A DNA stretch of 64,000 nt from Nocardioides terrigena. Lineage in GTDB: Bacteria > Actinomycetota > Actinomycetes > Propionibacteriales > Nocardioidaceae. The translations under genes and the position numbers were made by a program. This document shows positions 19,567 through 27,672 of this stretch, one piece after another; positions within the stretch are counted from its first letter, which is position 1; each line of letters opens with the position of its first letter. The notes below the pieces were generated by a model. It made no database searches and was not told the DNA's origin. It saw only the letters and a list, made by a program, of their open reading frames with translations. The DNA lies in NCBI RefSeq assembly GCF_003047265.1, contig NZ_PZYY01000005.1, forward strand, positions 124,001 through 188,000, written 5' to 3'.

Positions 19567-20061
19567 ATGCCTCTCCAGACCTTTGTCCTCAACGGCAAGA
19601 CCGTCACCGTGGACGTCGCCGACGACGTCCGGCTGCTGTGGGTGCTGCGCGACCGACTCGGCGTCACCGGCCCGAAGTACGGCTGCGGCATCAACGTCTG
19701 CAAGGCCTGTACGTCGCACATCAACGGCAAGGCGTTCAACCCCTGCGCCGTCCCCGTCGGCCGCGTCGGGCCCGACGACGAGATCACCACCATCGAGGGG
19801 CTGCCCGAGCAGGTGGAGGCGCCCCAGCGCGGCCCGAACGGCCTGCACCCGATGCAGGAGGCGTGGCTGGACCGCGACGTCGCCCAGTGCGGCTACTGCC
19901 AGCCGGGCCAGATCATGGCCGCCGTGGCGCTCGCCAGGAAGGTGCGCGAGGAGGGTCGCGAGGTCACCGAGTCCGACCTCGACACCATCCGCAACATCTG
20001 CCGCTGCGGCACCTACACGCGCATCCGCGAGGCCATCGTGGACGGGGCCGCACGGATGTAG
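19567..20061 (+). CDS. [2Fe-2S] subunit of the molybdenum hydroxylase (IorA type)
   Basis: A 164-residue protein with two iron-sulfur domains. The plant-type ferredoxin fold has YGCGINVCKACTSHINGK plus a later Cys (FNPC). The C-terminal helical domain has CGYCQPGQ and NICRCGTYTRI. It passes electrons from the Mo site of the large subunit to an external acceptor; there is no FAD subunit, so as in IorAB a cytochrome or quinone may accept them. The start ATG 19567 has GAGGAG about 8 bases upstream. Its own export would be by hitch-hiking on the Tat signal of the partner. Confidence 0.9.
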   Translation: MPLQTFVLNGKTVTVDVADDVRLLWVLRDRLGVTGPKYGCGINVCKACTSHINGKAFNPCAVPVGRVGPDDEITTIEGLPEQVEAPQRGPNGLHPMQEAWLDRDVAQCGYCQPGQIMAAVALARKVREEGREVTESDLDTIRNICRCGTYTRIREAIVDGAARM

Positions 20062-20073
20062 GTGCCGGGCCCG

Positions 20074-20079
20074 TAGAAT
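20074..20079 (+). promoter_or_regulatory. -10 element (TAGAAT) for leaderless purF
   Basis: TAGAAT, 6 bases, then GTG 20086, with no ribosome site. Confidence 0.5.
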
Positions 20080-20085
20080 CCATGC

Positions 20086-21615
20086 GTGCCCACGCCGACG
20101 AGCAAGCGCAAGGGCGGTGACGGCCGTCTGACGGCTGCCATCGACCCCCACGACCAGGGCCCCCAGGACGCGTGTGGTGTCTTCGGGGTCTGGGCGCCGG
20201 GGGAGGACGTCGCCAAGCTCACCTACTTCGGGCTCTACGCGCTCCAGCACCGGGGGCAGGAGTCCGCCGGCATCGCCGTGAGCAACGGCCGCCAGATCCT
20301 CGTCTACAAGGACATGGGCCTGGTCTCGCAGGTGTTCGACGAGTCGACCCTCGAGTCGCTCAAGGGCCACGTTGCGGTCGGTCACTCGCGCTACTCCACG
20401 ACCGGCGCCAGCACCTGGCACAACGCCCAGCCGACGTTCCACCCCACCGCCACCGGCTCGATCGCGCTGGCCCACAACGGCAACCTCATCAACACCCCCG
20501 AGCTGGCCCAGATGGTCGTCGGCGCGGAGGGCGGTGAGCACCTCGACCTGCAGATGCGGATGCCGCCCGCGTCCACCAACGACACCTCGGTGGTCACCCA
20601 GCTGCTCGCGCACCACCCCGGCCAGACGGTCGAGGAGCGGGCCGCGGACCTGCTCCCGCAGATCCAGGGCGCCTACTCCTTCGTCTGGATGGACGAGCAC
20701 ACGCTGTACGCCGCCCGCGACCCGCAGGGCATCCGGCCCCTGGTCCTCGGCCGGCTCGAGCGGGGCTGGGTGATCGCGTCCGAGACCGCCGCCCTCGACA
20801 TCGTCGGTGCGTCGTTCATCCGCGAGATCGAGCCCGGCGAGATGGTCGCCGTCGACGAGGACGGGCTGCGCACCCAGCAGTTCGCCGAGCCGGCGCCCAA
20901 GCACTGCCTCTTCGAGTTCGTCTACCTCGCCCGCCCGGACACCCTCATCACCGGCCAGCGCGTGCACAGCGTCCGCGTCGAGATCGGCCGCAAGCTGGCC
21001 AAGGCGTTCCCCGCCGACGCCGACCTGGTGATCCCGGTCCCCGAGTCCGGCACCCCGTCCGCGATCGGCTACGCCGAGGCGTCCGGCATCCCCTACGGCA
21101 TGGGCCTGGTCAAGAACTCCTACGTCGGCCGCACCTTCATCCAGCCCAGCCAGACGATCCGCCAGCTCGGCATCCGGCTCAAGCTCAACCCGCTGCGCGA
21201 CGTCATCGAGGGCAAGCGGCTCGTGGTCGTCGACGACTCGATCGTGCGCGGCAACACCCAGCGCGCGCTCGTGCGGATGCTGCGCGAGGCCGGCGCCCGC
21301 GAGGTGCACGTGCGGATCAGCTCGCCGCCGGTCAAGTGGCCCTGCTTCTACGGCATCGACTTCGCCACCCGGGCCGAGCTGATCGCCAACGGCCTCACCA
21401 CCGACGAGATCTGTCGCTCGATCGACGCCGACTCGCTGGGCTACATCAGCCTCGAGGACCTCGTCGAGGCCACCTCGGTGCCCAACGACGACCTGTGCCG
21501 CGCCTGCTTCGACGGGGTCTACCCGATCCCGCTGCCCGAGCCGGAGCGCCTCGGCAAGGGCATCCTCGAGCCCTCGGCCGACCGCGTCGCGCTGCCCGTG
21601 CTCAACAACCCCTGA
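20086..21615 (+). CDS. purF: amidophosphoribosyltransferase PurF
   Basis: A 509-residue enzyme of the first committed purine step, making phosphoribosylamine from PRPP and glutamine. A 29-residue propeptide precedes the nucleophile Cys30 in DACGVFGVW, which is expected to be exposed by cleavage. Glutaminase motifs are GHSRYSTTG and AHNGNLIN. The PRPP loop is LVVVDDSIVRGNT. Cysteines in PKHCLFEFVY, KWPCFYGID and DLCRACFDGVYP fit the B. subtilis-type [4Fe-4S] form. purM follows after 32 bases. Confidence 0.95.
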   Translation: MPTPTSKRKGGDGRLTAAIDPHDQGPQDACGVFGVWAPGEDVAKLTYFGLYALQHRGQESAGIAVSNGRQILVYKDMGLVSQVFDESTLESLKGHVAVGHSRYSTTGASTWHNAQPTFHPTATGSIALAHNGNLINTPELAQMVVGAEGGEHLDLQMRMPPASTNDTSVVTQLLAHHPGQTVEERAADLLPQIQGAYSFVWMDEHTLYAARDPQGIRPLVLGRLERGWVIASETAALDIVGASFIREIEPGEMVAVDEDGLRTQQFAEPAPKHCLFEFVYLARPDTLITGQRVHSVRVEIGRKLAKAFPADADLVIPVPESGTPSAIGYAEASGIPYGMGLVKNSYVGRTFIQPSQTIRQLGIRLKLNPLRDVIEGKRLVVVDDSIVRGNTQRALVRMLREAGAREVHVRISSPPVKWPCFYGIDFATRAELIANGLTTDEICRSIDADSLGYISLEDLVEATSVPNDDLCRACFDGVYPIPLPEPERLGKGILEPSADRVALPVLNNP

Positions 21616-21647
21616 CCACTCGCCGTACCCACCCCCGCAGGAGCGAC

Positions 21648-22727
21648 GTGACCCACCCCGTGCCGCCCACCGACCAGCAGGGCGCCTACGCCGCCGCCGG
21701 CGTCTCCATCGAGGCCGCCGACCTGGCCATCGAGCTGATGAAGGGGTCGGTCGCCAAGGCGACCCGCCCCGAGGTGATCGGTGGCCTGGGTGGCTTCGCC
21801 GGGTTGTTCGACGCCTCGGCCCTCACGAGGTACGAGCGCCCGCTCCTCGCCACCTCCACCGACGGCGTGGGAACCAAGGTCGCGATCGCCCAGGCGATGG
21901 ACGTCCACGACACGATCGGCTTCGACCTCGTCGGCATGGTCGTCGACGACCTGGTCGTGTGCGGCGCCGAGCCGCTCTTCATGACCGACTACATCGCCAC
22001 CGGCCGGGTCGTCCCCGAGCGGATCTCCGCCATCGTCAAGGGCATCGCCGACGCGTGCGTCGTGGCCGGCTGCGCGCTCATCGGCGGCGAGACCGCGGAG
22101 CACCCGGGGCTGCTCGAGCCCGACGAGTACGACGTCGCGGGCGCGGCCACCGGCGTGGTCGAGGCCGACCGGCTGCTCGGCCCCGGGCGCGTGCGCCCCG
22201 GTGACGTGGTGCTCGCGATGGGCAGCAGCGGCCTGCACTCCAACGGCTACTCGCTGGTCCGCCACGTGCTCCTCGGCGCCGGCGGCCCGGGCTGGTCCCT
22301 CGACCGGGACGTCGACGTCCTGGGCCGGACCCTGGGTGAGGAGCTCCTCGAGCCCACCCGGATCTACACCAAGGCCTGCCTCGACCTCGCCGCCCAGACC
22401 GAGGTCCACGCGATGTCCCACGTCACCGGTGGCGGCCTCGCGACCAACCTCGAGCGGGTCATGCCCGTCGAGGTCTCGGCGACCCTCGACCGGTTCACCT
22501 GGTCGCTGCCGCCGGTGTTCTCGCTGGTCGCCGAGGCGGGCGGCGTGTCGCGGGAGGACCTCGAGTCGACGCTCAACTGCGGCGTCGGCATGGTGGCCCT
22601 CCTGCCGGCCGACTCCGCGGACCGGGCCATCGCCGTCCTCGACGGCCACGACATCCCCGCCTGGGTCGCCGGCGAGGTCTCCAGCGGCGGCGAGGGGCGC
22701 GTGACGCTCACCGGGGACCACCGCTGA
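21648..22727 (+). CDS. purM: phosphoribosylformylglycinamidine cyclo-ligase PurM
   Basis: A 359-residue AIR synthase, the fifth purine step. Motifs are STDGVGTKVAIAQ, DLVGMVVDDLVVCGAEPLF, GGETAEHPG, SSGLHSNGYSLVR and MSHVTGGGLATNLERV. The start is GTG 21648, with AGGAG at 5 bases; the frame is open far upstream through purF and is not used. It is cotranscribed with purF. Confidence 0.95.
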   Translation: MTHPVPPTDQQGAYAAAGVSIEAADLAIELMKGSVAKATRPEVIGGLGGFAGLFDASALTRYERPLLATSTDGVGTKVAIAQAMDVHDTIGFDLVGMVVDDLVVCGAEPLFMTDYIATGRVVPERISAIVKGIADACVVAGCALIGGETAEHPGLLEPDEYDVAGAATGVVEADRLLGPGRVRPGDVVLAMGSSGLHSNGYSLVRHVLLGAGGPGWSLDRDVDVLGRTLGEELLEPTRIYTKACLDLAAQTEVHAMSHVTGGGLATNLERVMPVEVSATLDRFTWSLPPVFSLVAEAGGVSREDLESTLNCGVGMVALLPADSADRAIAVLDGHDIPAWVAGEVSSGGEGRVTLTGDHR

Positions 22728-22774
22728 GGGGCGTTTCGTCACATTGTCGGGAAATCGCGGTGCCCCGGCGTGCG

Positions 22775-22800
22775 GGAACAGCCAGGTAACAGGTAGCGTT
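22775..22800 (+). promoter_or_regulatory. ECF-sigma-like promoter (GGAAC, 18 bp, GTT) for the DUF3073 gene
   Basis: GGAAC (22775-22779) and GTT (22798-22800) have the spacing of SigE/SigH/SigR-type stress promoters. TAGCGT (22794-22799) could alternatively serve as a housekeeping -10. A transcript would have a leader of roughly 65-70 bases. Confidence 0.35.
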
Positions 22801-22872
22801 GTCCTCACGAGAAATTCTTGAGACAGCCCGGGAGCCTTGGTGCCCCGGCCGATTTGCGAGGGGGCTGACCCT

Positions 22873-23058
22873 ATGGGGCGCGGCCGAGCGAAAGCCAAGC
22901 AGACGAAGGTCGCCCGCGACCTGAAGTACCGCACTCACGAGACGGACTTCGGGGCACTCGCCAGTGAGCTTCACGGCGACAGCGGCAAGAAGGACGAGCA
23001 GGTGGACCCTGAGGTCCTCGAGAAGTGGTCCGACGTCATCGAGACCTCGCGCGACTGA
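22873..23058 (+). CDS. DUF3073 small basic/acidic protein
   Basis: A 61-residue protein beginning MGRGRAKAKQTKVARDLKY, the strongly conserved start of DUF3073, followed by an acidic C-terminal half. The family is universal in actinobacteria next to purM (Rv0810c in M. tuberculosis, from memory) and has no established function; the basic N terminus suggests nucleic-acid or ribosome binding. ATG 22873 follows GAGGGG. Here it is on the same strand as purM. Confidence 0.88.
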   Translation: MGRGRAKAKQTKVARDLKYRTHETDFGALASELHGDSGKKDEQVDPEVLEKWSDVIETSRD

Positions 23059-23078
23059 CTCGCACACCCGGTCACGCT

Positions 23079-23305
23079 GACCGGGCGGTTCCTGCGTCGT
23101 ACGACGCGGTGATCGGGCGGTTCCGTGCGCCTGCACGGCGCTGACCGGGCACTTGCGTGCACGTGTGAGGCGGTGACCGGGCATGGGTGTGCGCGTGCAG
23201 CCCGGTGAGCGGGCACTTCCGTGCGTCTGACGACGACCGGGCACCCCCGGCAACAGCCTGGAAGTGCCCGGTCGGCGTTGGTCAGCGCGCAGGAAGTGCC
23301 CGGTC
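23079..23305. repeat. array of 32-bp degenerate repeats (six direct, two inverted)
   Basis: Copies of the core GACCGGGC begin at 23079, 23111, 23143, 23175 and 23207, exactly 32 bp apart, and a sixth at 23235. Each full unit follows the pattern GACCGGGCACTTCCGTGCG plus a looser GC-rich half. Two inverted cores (GCCCGGTC at 23266 and 23298) are also 32 bp apart, so 23235-23244 pairs with 23264-23273 as a 10-bp hairpin. The array fills the space between the convergent DUF3073 and dehydrogenase genes. There are no unique spacers, so it is not a CRISPR. Confidence 0.85.
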
Positions 23306-23307
23306 GG

Positions 23308-24393
23308 TCAGGGGAGCCAGACGGAGCGCAGCCGGCCGACGTCGCGCATGCGACGCTCGGCGAGCCGGTCGGCCGCGATGGCCGGCGCGACCCCGTCGGC
23401 GGCCGCGAGCTCGAACACGGCCTTGGTCGTGTCGAAGATCCCGGTCGCCCGCGACTTCGCGCGCTCGAACGAGAATCCCTCGAGCTCGTCGGCGACCTGG
23501 ATCAGGCCGCCGGAGTTGACGCAGTAGTCGGGCGCGTAGAGGATCCCGCGCTCCTCGAGCTGCTTCTCGACGCCCGGGTGGGCGAGCTGGTTGTTGGCGG
23601 CTCCGCAGACGACCTTGGCCGAGAGCACCTCGACGACCTCGTCGGTGAGGGCGCCGCCGAGCGCGCACGGGGCGTAGACGTCGAGCGGGCTGGCGACGAG
23701 CTCGTCGGTCGACCCGACGGCGGTGACGGACTCGTGCTCGGCGACCAGCGCGTCGACCGAGGGCTGGTGGACGTCGGTGATGACCACCGAGGCGCCGTCC
23801 TCGACGAGGTGGCGCACCAGGTGGCGCCCGACCTTGCCGACGCCCGCGACGCCGACGGTCCGGCCGTGGAGCGTCGGGGCTCCCCAGACGACCTCGGCGG
23901 CCGCCCGCATGCCCTGGAACACGCCGTACGCCGTGAGCACCGAGCTGTCGCCCGCGCCGCCGTGGGCGGTGGTGCGGCCGGTGACGAAGGAGCACTCGCG
24001 CGCGATGTGGTCCATGTCGACGGAGAAGGTGCCCACGTCGCAGGCGGTGTAGTAGCGCCCGCCGAGGGACTGCACGAAGCGGCCGTAGGCGCGCAGCAGC
24101 GCCTCGGTCTTGAGGATCGCGGGGTCACCGATGATGACCGCCTTGCCGCCGCCGAGGTCCAGGCCGGCCAGCGCCGCCTTGTAGGACATGCCGCGCGAGA
24201 GGTTGAGGACGTCCTCGATGGCGTCGTCGGTGCTCGCGTAGGGGTAGAAGCGGGTGCCGCCGAGGGCGGGACCGAGCGCGGTGGAGTGGATGGCGACGAT
24301 GGCCTTGAGGCCGGTGGCCCGGTCGTTGCAGAAGACGACCTGCTCGTGCTCGCTGCCGAGGTCGAAGACGTCGACAGGGGGTTGTCCAGACAT
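23308..24393 (-). CDS. vdh: Glu/Leu/Phe/Val dehydrogenase (valine/leucine dehydrogenase)
   Basis: A 361-residue NAD-dependent oxidative deaminase. It has the substrate loop [14 protein letters not shown], catalytic Lys in [15 protein letters not shown], the conserved Asp in TACDVGT, the NAD loop [12 protein letters not shown] and [11 protein letters not shown]. This pattern matches branched-chain amino-acid dehydrogenases (Vdh/Ldh/BcdH), which convert valine, leucine or isoleucine to 2-oxoacids and ammonium. Start ATG 24393, with AAGGA upstream. The symbol is by family resemblance; substrate preference cannot be read. The inverted copy of the 32-bp repeat abuts its stop codon. Confidence 0.85.
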   Translation of the reverse strand: MSGQPPVDVFDLGSEHEQVVFCNDRATGLKAIVAIHSTALGPALGGTRFYPYASTDDAIEDVLNLSRGMSYKAALAGLDLGGGKAVIIGDPAILKTEALLRAYGRFVQSLGGRYYTACDVGTFSVDMDHIARECSFVTGRTTAHGGAGDSSVLTAYGVFQGMRAAAEVVWGAPTLHGRTVGVAGVGKVGRHLVRHLVEDGASVVITDVHQPSVDALVAEHESVTAVGSTDELVASPLDVYAPCALGGALTDEVVEVLSAKVVCGAANNQLAHPGVEKQLEERGILYAPDYCVNSGGLIQVADELEGFSFERAKSRATGIFDTTKAVFELAAADGVAPAIAADRLAERRMRDVGRLRSVWLP

Positions 24394-24463
24394 GGGTGCT
24401 GTCCTTCGGTGCGTCGTGGCGGTCGCGGGGTGGTGCGACCCTTGTCGTGACGGTCGCGTGGGT

Positions 24464-24479
24464 GGTGACCGCCGTCACC
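24464..24479. promoter_or_regulatory. palindrome upstream of the amino-acid dehydrogenase gene
   Basis: GGTGAC-CGCC-GTCACC, 6-bp perfect arms, 71 bp before the dehydrogenase start and 7 bp after the preceding gene's stop. It could be an operator or a short terminator; no T tract is present. Confidence 0.35.
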
Positions 24480-24486
24480 TCGAAGG

Positions 24487-25833
24487 TTAGTCCGACTCGC
24501 GCATGATCACGATGTCGCCGTGCGTGCCGTAGCCGAGCAGCCGTCCGCCCGCCCGGACGCCGTTGAAGGCGACCATCAGCCAGCGGTCGTCCACGCGGGC
24601 GAGGGTGGGCCACGGGATGTTCGTCGGGTACGGCGCGTCCAGCGCGCCGCGCTCGACCAGGTCGGTCCCGAACACGGGGAAGCGCGCCCGCTCGCCCCGA
24701 CGGCCGTCCCGCCCGTCGCTGGCCAGCACGAGCAGCTCGCCGTCGACGCGCAGCAGGGTGGTCCCCTCGGTGGCCCGACGGTCCGGGGCTGCAGCCACCA
24801 GGGTGAGCTCGTCGAGGGACGGGCCGGCCGCGAACGCGGGGTGGAACCGGAAGAACCTGCTCGCACTGACGTAGCCGACCAGCCACCGGTCGCCGTCCCG
24901 CACCAGGTGCGGGTCCCACACGGCGACCGACGTGAACCCGTCGGTCGGCAGTGGTAGCTCGGTGGCGTCGAGCACGTGCTCGCCGTGGAGCAGGTCGACC
25001 GACGCGTCGACGGAGGCGAGCGTCACCCGCAGCGTCGACGGCTCGATGCGCGAGGCCCGGGTCGTCGGCTGCTCGAAGTCGCCCCACGTGCTGGTCGCCA
25101 CCAGCCACCGGTCACCGTCGCGGACCACGTGGGTGGCGTGGTCGCCGTACACGCCCGGCCGGTCCGGCCGCCGGAAGAACAGGTCACCGGTGTGCCGCAG
25201 CTCCAGGGTGTCGGGGGACAGCCGCCAGAGGCTCGTGTGCCCGCTGTCGAAGAAGCCCGGACCGGCCGAGGTCGCGCTCAGCCAGAGGTCGCCCTCGTCG
25301 AGCAACGGGGTGCCGTCCGCGTGGCTGACGAGCCGGAGGTCGCGCAGCCCCAGCTGGCCGAAGCCGCCCGCCACCGACGGCCGGGCCGGCAGCTCGACCT
25401 GCAACCCGGCCAGGGCTGCCTCGTCGTGGAGCAGGGCGACGGCGACGTCGTCACGCAGGTCCCGGCGGGCTCGCGCGACCCACGCGCCCTGCTCGCGCGA
25501 CCAGGCGGTCAGGTGGGTGCCGGTGAGGGTCAGCCCCAGCTCGGTCGGCGCCTCGGTCCGAGCCATCCGCCGGCTCCGGTGCTCGCTCGTGGTGCCGTCG
25601 ACCGTGACGGCCAGCGCCAGCGATGCGCCGTCGTACGACAGGCCCAGCCGCACTCCGGGGAGGTGCAGCGCGAGCGCCGTCGGTGTCGTGGGGGAGTCGA
25701 GGGTCGTCGTCGCGGCGACGTACGGCGCGAGCGCGGGCAGGGCGTGCAGCCCGCCCTCGTCGGTGGTGATGCGGGCCCGCGACGCCAGGTCGACCGGGCG
25801 CAGGCGACGCACGATCTCGAGGCGGGGCAGCAC
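24487..25833 (-). CDS. beta-propeller-like protein (GH43/32-type fold suspected)
   Basis: A 448-residue cytosolic protein without a signal peptide. After an N-terminal beta-rich region with RHRS-type basic patches, repeated blade-like units share DGDRWLVATS, DGDRWLVGYVS and VDDRWLMVAFNG, each following an acidic strand end. This periodic W-containing pattern suggests a five-bladed propeller as in GH43/GH32 enzymes, but the catalytic acids cannot be assigned confidently. GTG 25833 is chosen because GACAAT lies 6 bases upstream in a leaderless arrangement; the frame is open far upstream over the esterase gene. Confidence 0.6.
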   Translation of the reverse strand: MLPRLEIVRRLRPVDLASRARITTDEGGLHALPALAPYVAATTTLDSPTTPTALALHLPGVRLGLSYDGASLALAVTVDGTTSEHRSRRMARTEAPTELGLTLTGTHLTAWSREQGAWVARARRDLRDDVAVALLHDEAALAGLQVELPARPSVAGGFGQLGLRDLRLVSHADGTPLLDEGDLWLSATSAGPGFFDSGHTSLWRLSPDTLELRHTGDLFFRRPDRPGVYGDHATHVVRDGDRWLVATSTWGDFEQPTTRASRIEPSTLRVTLASVDASVDLLHGEHVLDATELPLPTDGFTSVAVWDPHLVRDGDRWLVGYVSASRFFRFHPAFAAGPSLDELTLVAAAPDRRATEGTTLLRVDGELLVLASDGRDGRRGERARFPVFGTDLVERGALDAPYPTNIPWPTLARVDDRWLMVAFNGVRAGGRLLGYGTHGDIVIMRESD

Positions 25834-25892
25834 CGGGCGATTGTCGCAGCCGGTGCCGCCCCGCCCCGGGAGGGTCGGTGCAGGGAGGCGGA

Positions 25893-27119
25893 TCAGCCCA
25901 GCGTCATCCGCGGCTCGCCGCCGACGAGCCCGGTGCCGGCGATGGTGCACTTCCCGCTGCGGACGGTGCCGCCGTTCCACGCCTGCCGGACGCACGACCG
26001 GGTGGCCATCTGCGCCCAGTAGTTCGGGTGCAGCGACTCCTGGATGTAGTACGGGCTGGCGGAGCCGCAACAGGTGGAGACGGTGCGGATCTGGTTGATC
26101 CACTCGGTCTGGTCGACCGCGCCGGCCTGGGTCCAGGAGGACAGGCCCTTCTCCTCGTAGAGGCCCACGGTGTTCTCGCAGAGCCGGCGGCCGTTGAAGG
26201 CCGACGACAGGTCGAGGGTGCGCACGTTGGTGAGGCCCGAGTCGTTCGCCCCGCCGAGGACGGCGCCGTTGATCTTGGGCAGCGCGGTGGCGTTGGCCCA
26301 GTCGGCGTCGCGGTTCCAGAAGCCGCAGCCGCCCTTGCTCATCCGGGTGTAGCCGGACTCGGAGTAGCGGAAACCGGACGAGCTCGGCAGCGGCGAGGGG
26401 TAGTTCTGGACGAGCAGCGTCCACGCGTTGTCGGCGTACCCGGCGTTGCGCATCGCCGTACGCACGTTCTGCAGGGCGGTCGCGATGGCCGCCCGCTTGG
26501 CGGCCACGGCCGACGCGGTGAAGTTGCTGGCGACCGACGAGTCGTCGTTGCAGTAGTTCTTGGCCCAGGTGGGGGAGGTCAGCCAGTTGGTCACGCAGGT
26601 CTGCACGATCGAGGCGAAGTTGAAGTCGTTGCCGCCGATGGAGACCGAGACGAGCTTGACGTTGTGGGTGGCCGCGAAGCCCTGGAGGGCCAGCGCCTGA
26701 CCCTGCCGGCCGTTGCTGTTGTAGAAGTCCAGGCCCGGCTTGAAGTTGCCGTTGGAGTCGGTGAAGGTCGTCGTGCGCGAGCCCGAGCAGGCGAGGTTCA
26801 TGCCCAGCGTCCCGGCACCGATGTGCGCCTGCGCAGACTTGCTGCGGTGGCAGCGGTTGATCTGCTCGCCCGTGTTGGTGGCGTTGTCGAAGTACGCCGT
26901 CCCGCCGAGCGCGTCGGCGCTCGCCGTGGACGTGTTGGAGCTGCCGGCCCAGCGCCCGGCCTCCCCGCTGATGTAGGAGTCGCCGAGGGTGACGACCCAC
27001 GGGGTGCCCTGGCCGGGGCCGTCGGCCAGCGCCGGAGCGGCGGTGGTGGTGACGGCGAGGCCGGAGGTGAGCAGCGCGAGCACGCTCAGCACGAGCGCGC
27101 GAGGACGCGAGAAGTTCAT
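25893..27119 (-). CDS. secreted SGNH/GDSL-family hydrolase
   Basis: A 408-residue exported esterase or lipase. The signal peptide ends near AAPALADG. SGNH blocks: block I TLGDSYISGEA (catalytic Ser), block II Gly in NLACSGSRTT, block III SIGGNDFNF, block V ESLHPNYWAQM (Asp replaced by Glu, His present). Many Cys suggest disulfides, as expected outside the cell. ATG 27119 follows AGGAGAACG. The next gene downstream starts 59 bases after the stop and may be cotranscribed. Confidence 0.87.
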   Translation of the reverse strand: MNFSRPRALVLSVLALLTSGLAVTTTAAPALADGPGQGTPWVVTLGDSYISGEAGRWAGSSNTSTASADALGGTAYFDNATNTGEQINRCHRSKSAQAHIGAGTLGMNLACSGSRTTTFTDSNGNFKPGLDFYNSNGRQGQALALQGFAATHNVKLVSVSIGGNDFNFASIVQTCVTNWLTSPTWAKNYCNDDSSVASNFTASAVAAKRAAIATALQNVRTAMRNAGYADNAWTLLVQNYPSPLPSSSGFRYSESGYTRMSKGGCGFWNRDADWANATALPKINGAVLGGANDSGLTNVRTLDLSSAFNGRRLCENTVGLYEEKGLSSWTQAGAVDQTEWINQIRTVSTCCGSASPYYIQESLHPNYWAQMATRSCVRQAWNGGTVRSGKCTIAGTGLVGGEPRMTLG

Positions 27120-27231
27120 CGTTCTCCTGACGGTGTGGGTGGAGGGTGCCGGCCCCACACCGGCGATCGGAGTCTTGTGGCGCCCGTCACACCTGTCAAC
27201 GAGCGTCAGGTGAAAACTGCTGCGACGACGA

Positions 27232-27672
27232 TCAGCCCTCGAGCACGGACGCGGGCAGCTCGATGCCCGGCACGATCTCGACCAGCAGGTCCCGCACCCG
27301 CGCGTCGAGGTCGGCGACGATCGCGCGGACCGTCTCGTCGTCCTGGCCGCCCGGGTCGGCGACCGGCCAGTCGCGGTAGGTCACTCCCGGGACGAAGGGG
27401 CACTCCTCGCCGCAACCGAGGGTGATCGCCATGCTGCTGGCGGCGATGGTGTCCCGGGTCAGCAGGGTGGGCTCCTCCCGCGAGGTGTCGAGCCCGAGCG
27501 ACGCGAGCGCCCGGGCCACCTCGGGGTGGATGTGCTCACCGGGCTGCGTGCCGGCCGACAGGGCGGTGACCCGGCCGCCGGCGTAGTGCTCGGTCAGCAC
27601 GCGGCTGATCACCGAGCGTCCGCCGTTGCGGACGCAGGCGAAGACGACCTGCGGGGTCGAGGTGTCGGTCAT
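27232..27672 (-). CDS. arsC: LMW-PTP-type arsenate reductase
   Basis: A 146-residue reductase of As(V) to As(III). The phosphatase loop is ACVRNGGRS (Cys-x5-Arg), followed by the resolving-cysteine region LGCGEECPFVPG and the DWPVADP general-acid loop. In actinobacteria such enzymes use thioredoxin or mycothiol/mycoredoxin; which one applies here cannot be read. ATG 27672 overlaps the stop of the ACR3 gene (ATGA), the third gene of an arsR-acr3-arsC operon. Confidence 0.92.
   Translation of the reverse strand: MTDTSTPQVVFACVRNGGRSVISRVLTEHYAGGRVTALSAGTQPGEHIHPEVARALASLGLDTSREEPTLLTRDTIAASSMAITLGCGEECPFVPGVTYRDWPVADPGGQDDETVRAIVADLDARVRDLLVEIVPGIELPASVLEG

Noticed and set aside
23079..23305. 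CRISPR array reading of the 32-bp periodic region
   Set aside because: Whole 32-bp units are similar to one another, there are no unique spacers, two units are inverted, and no cas gene is present.
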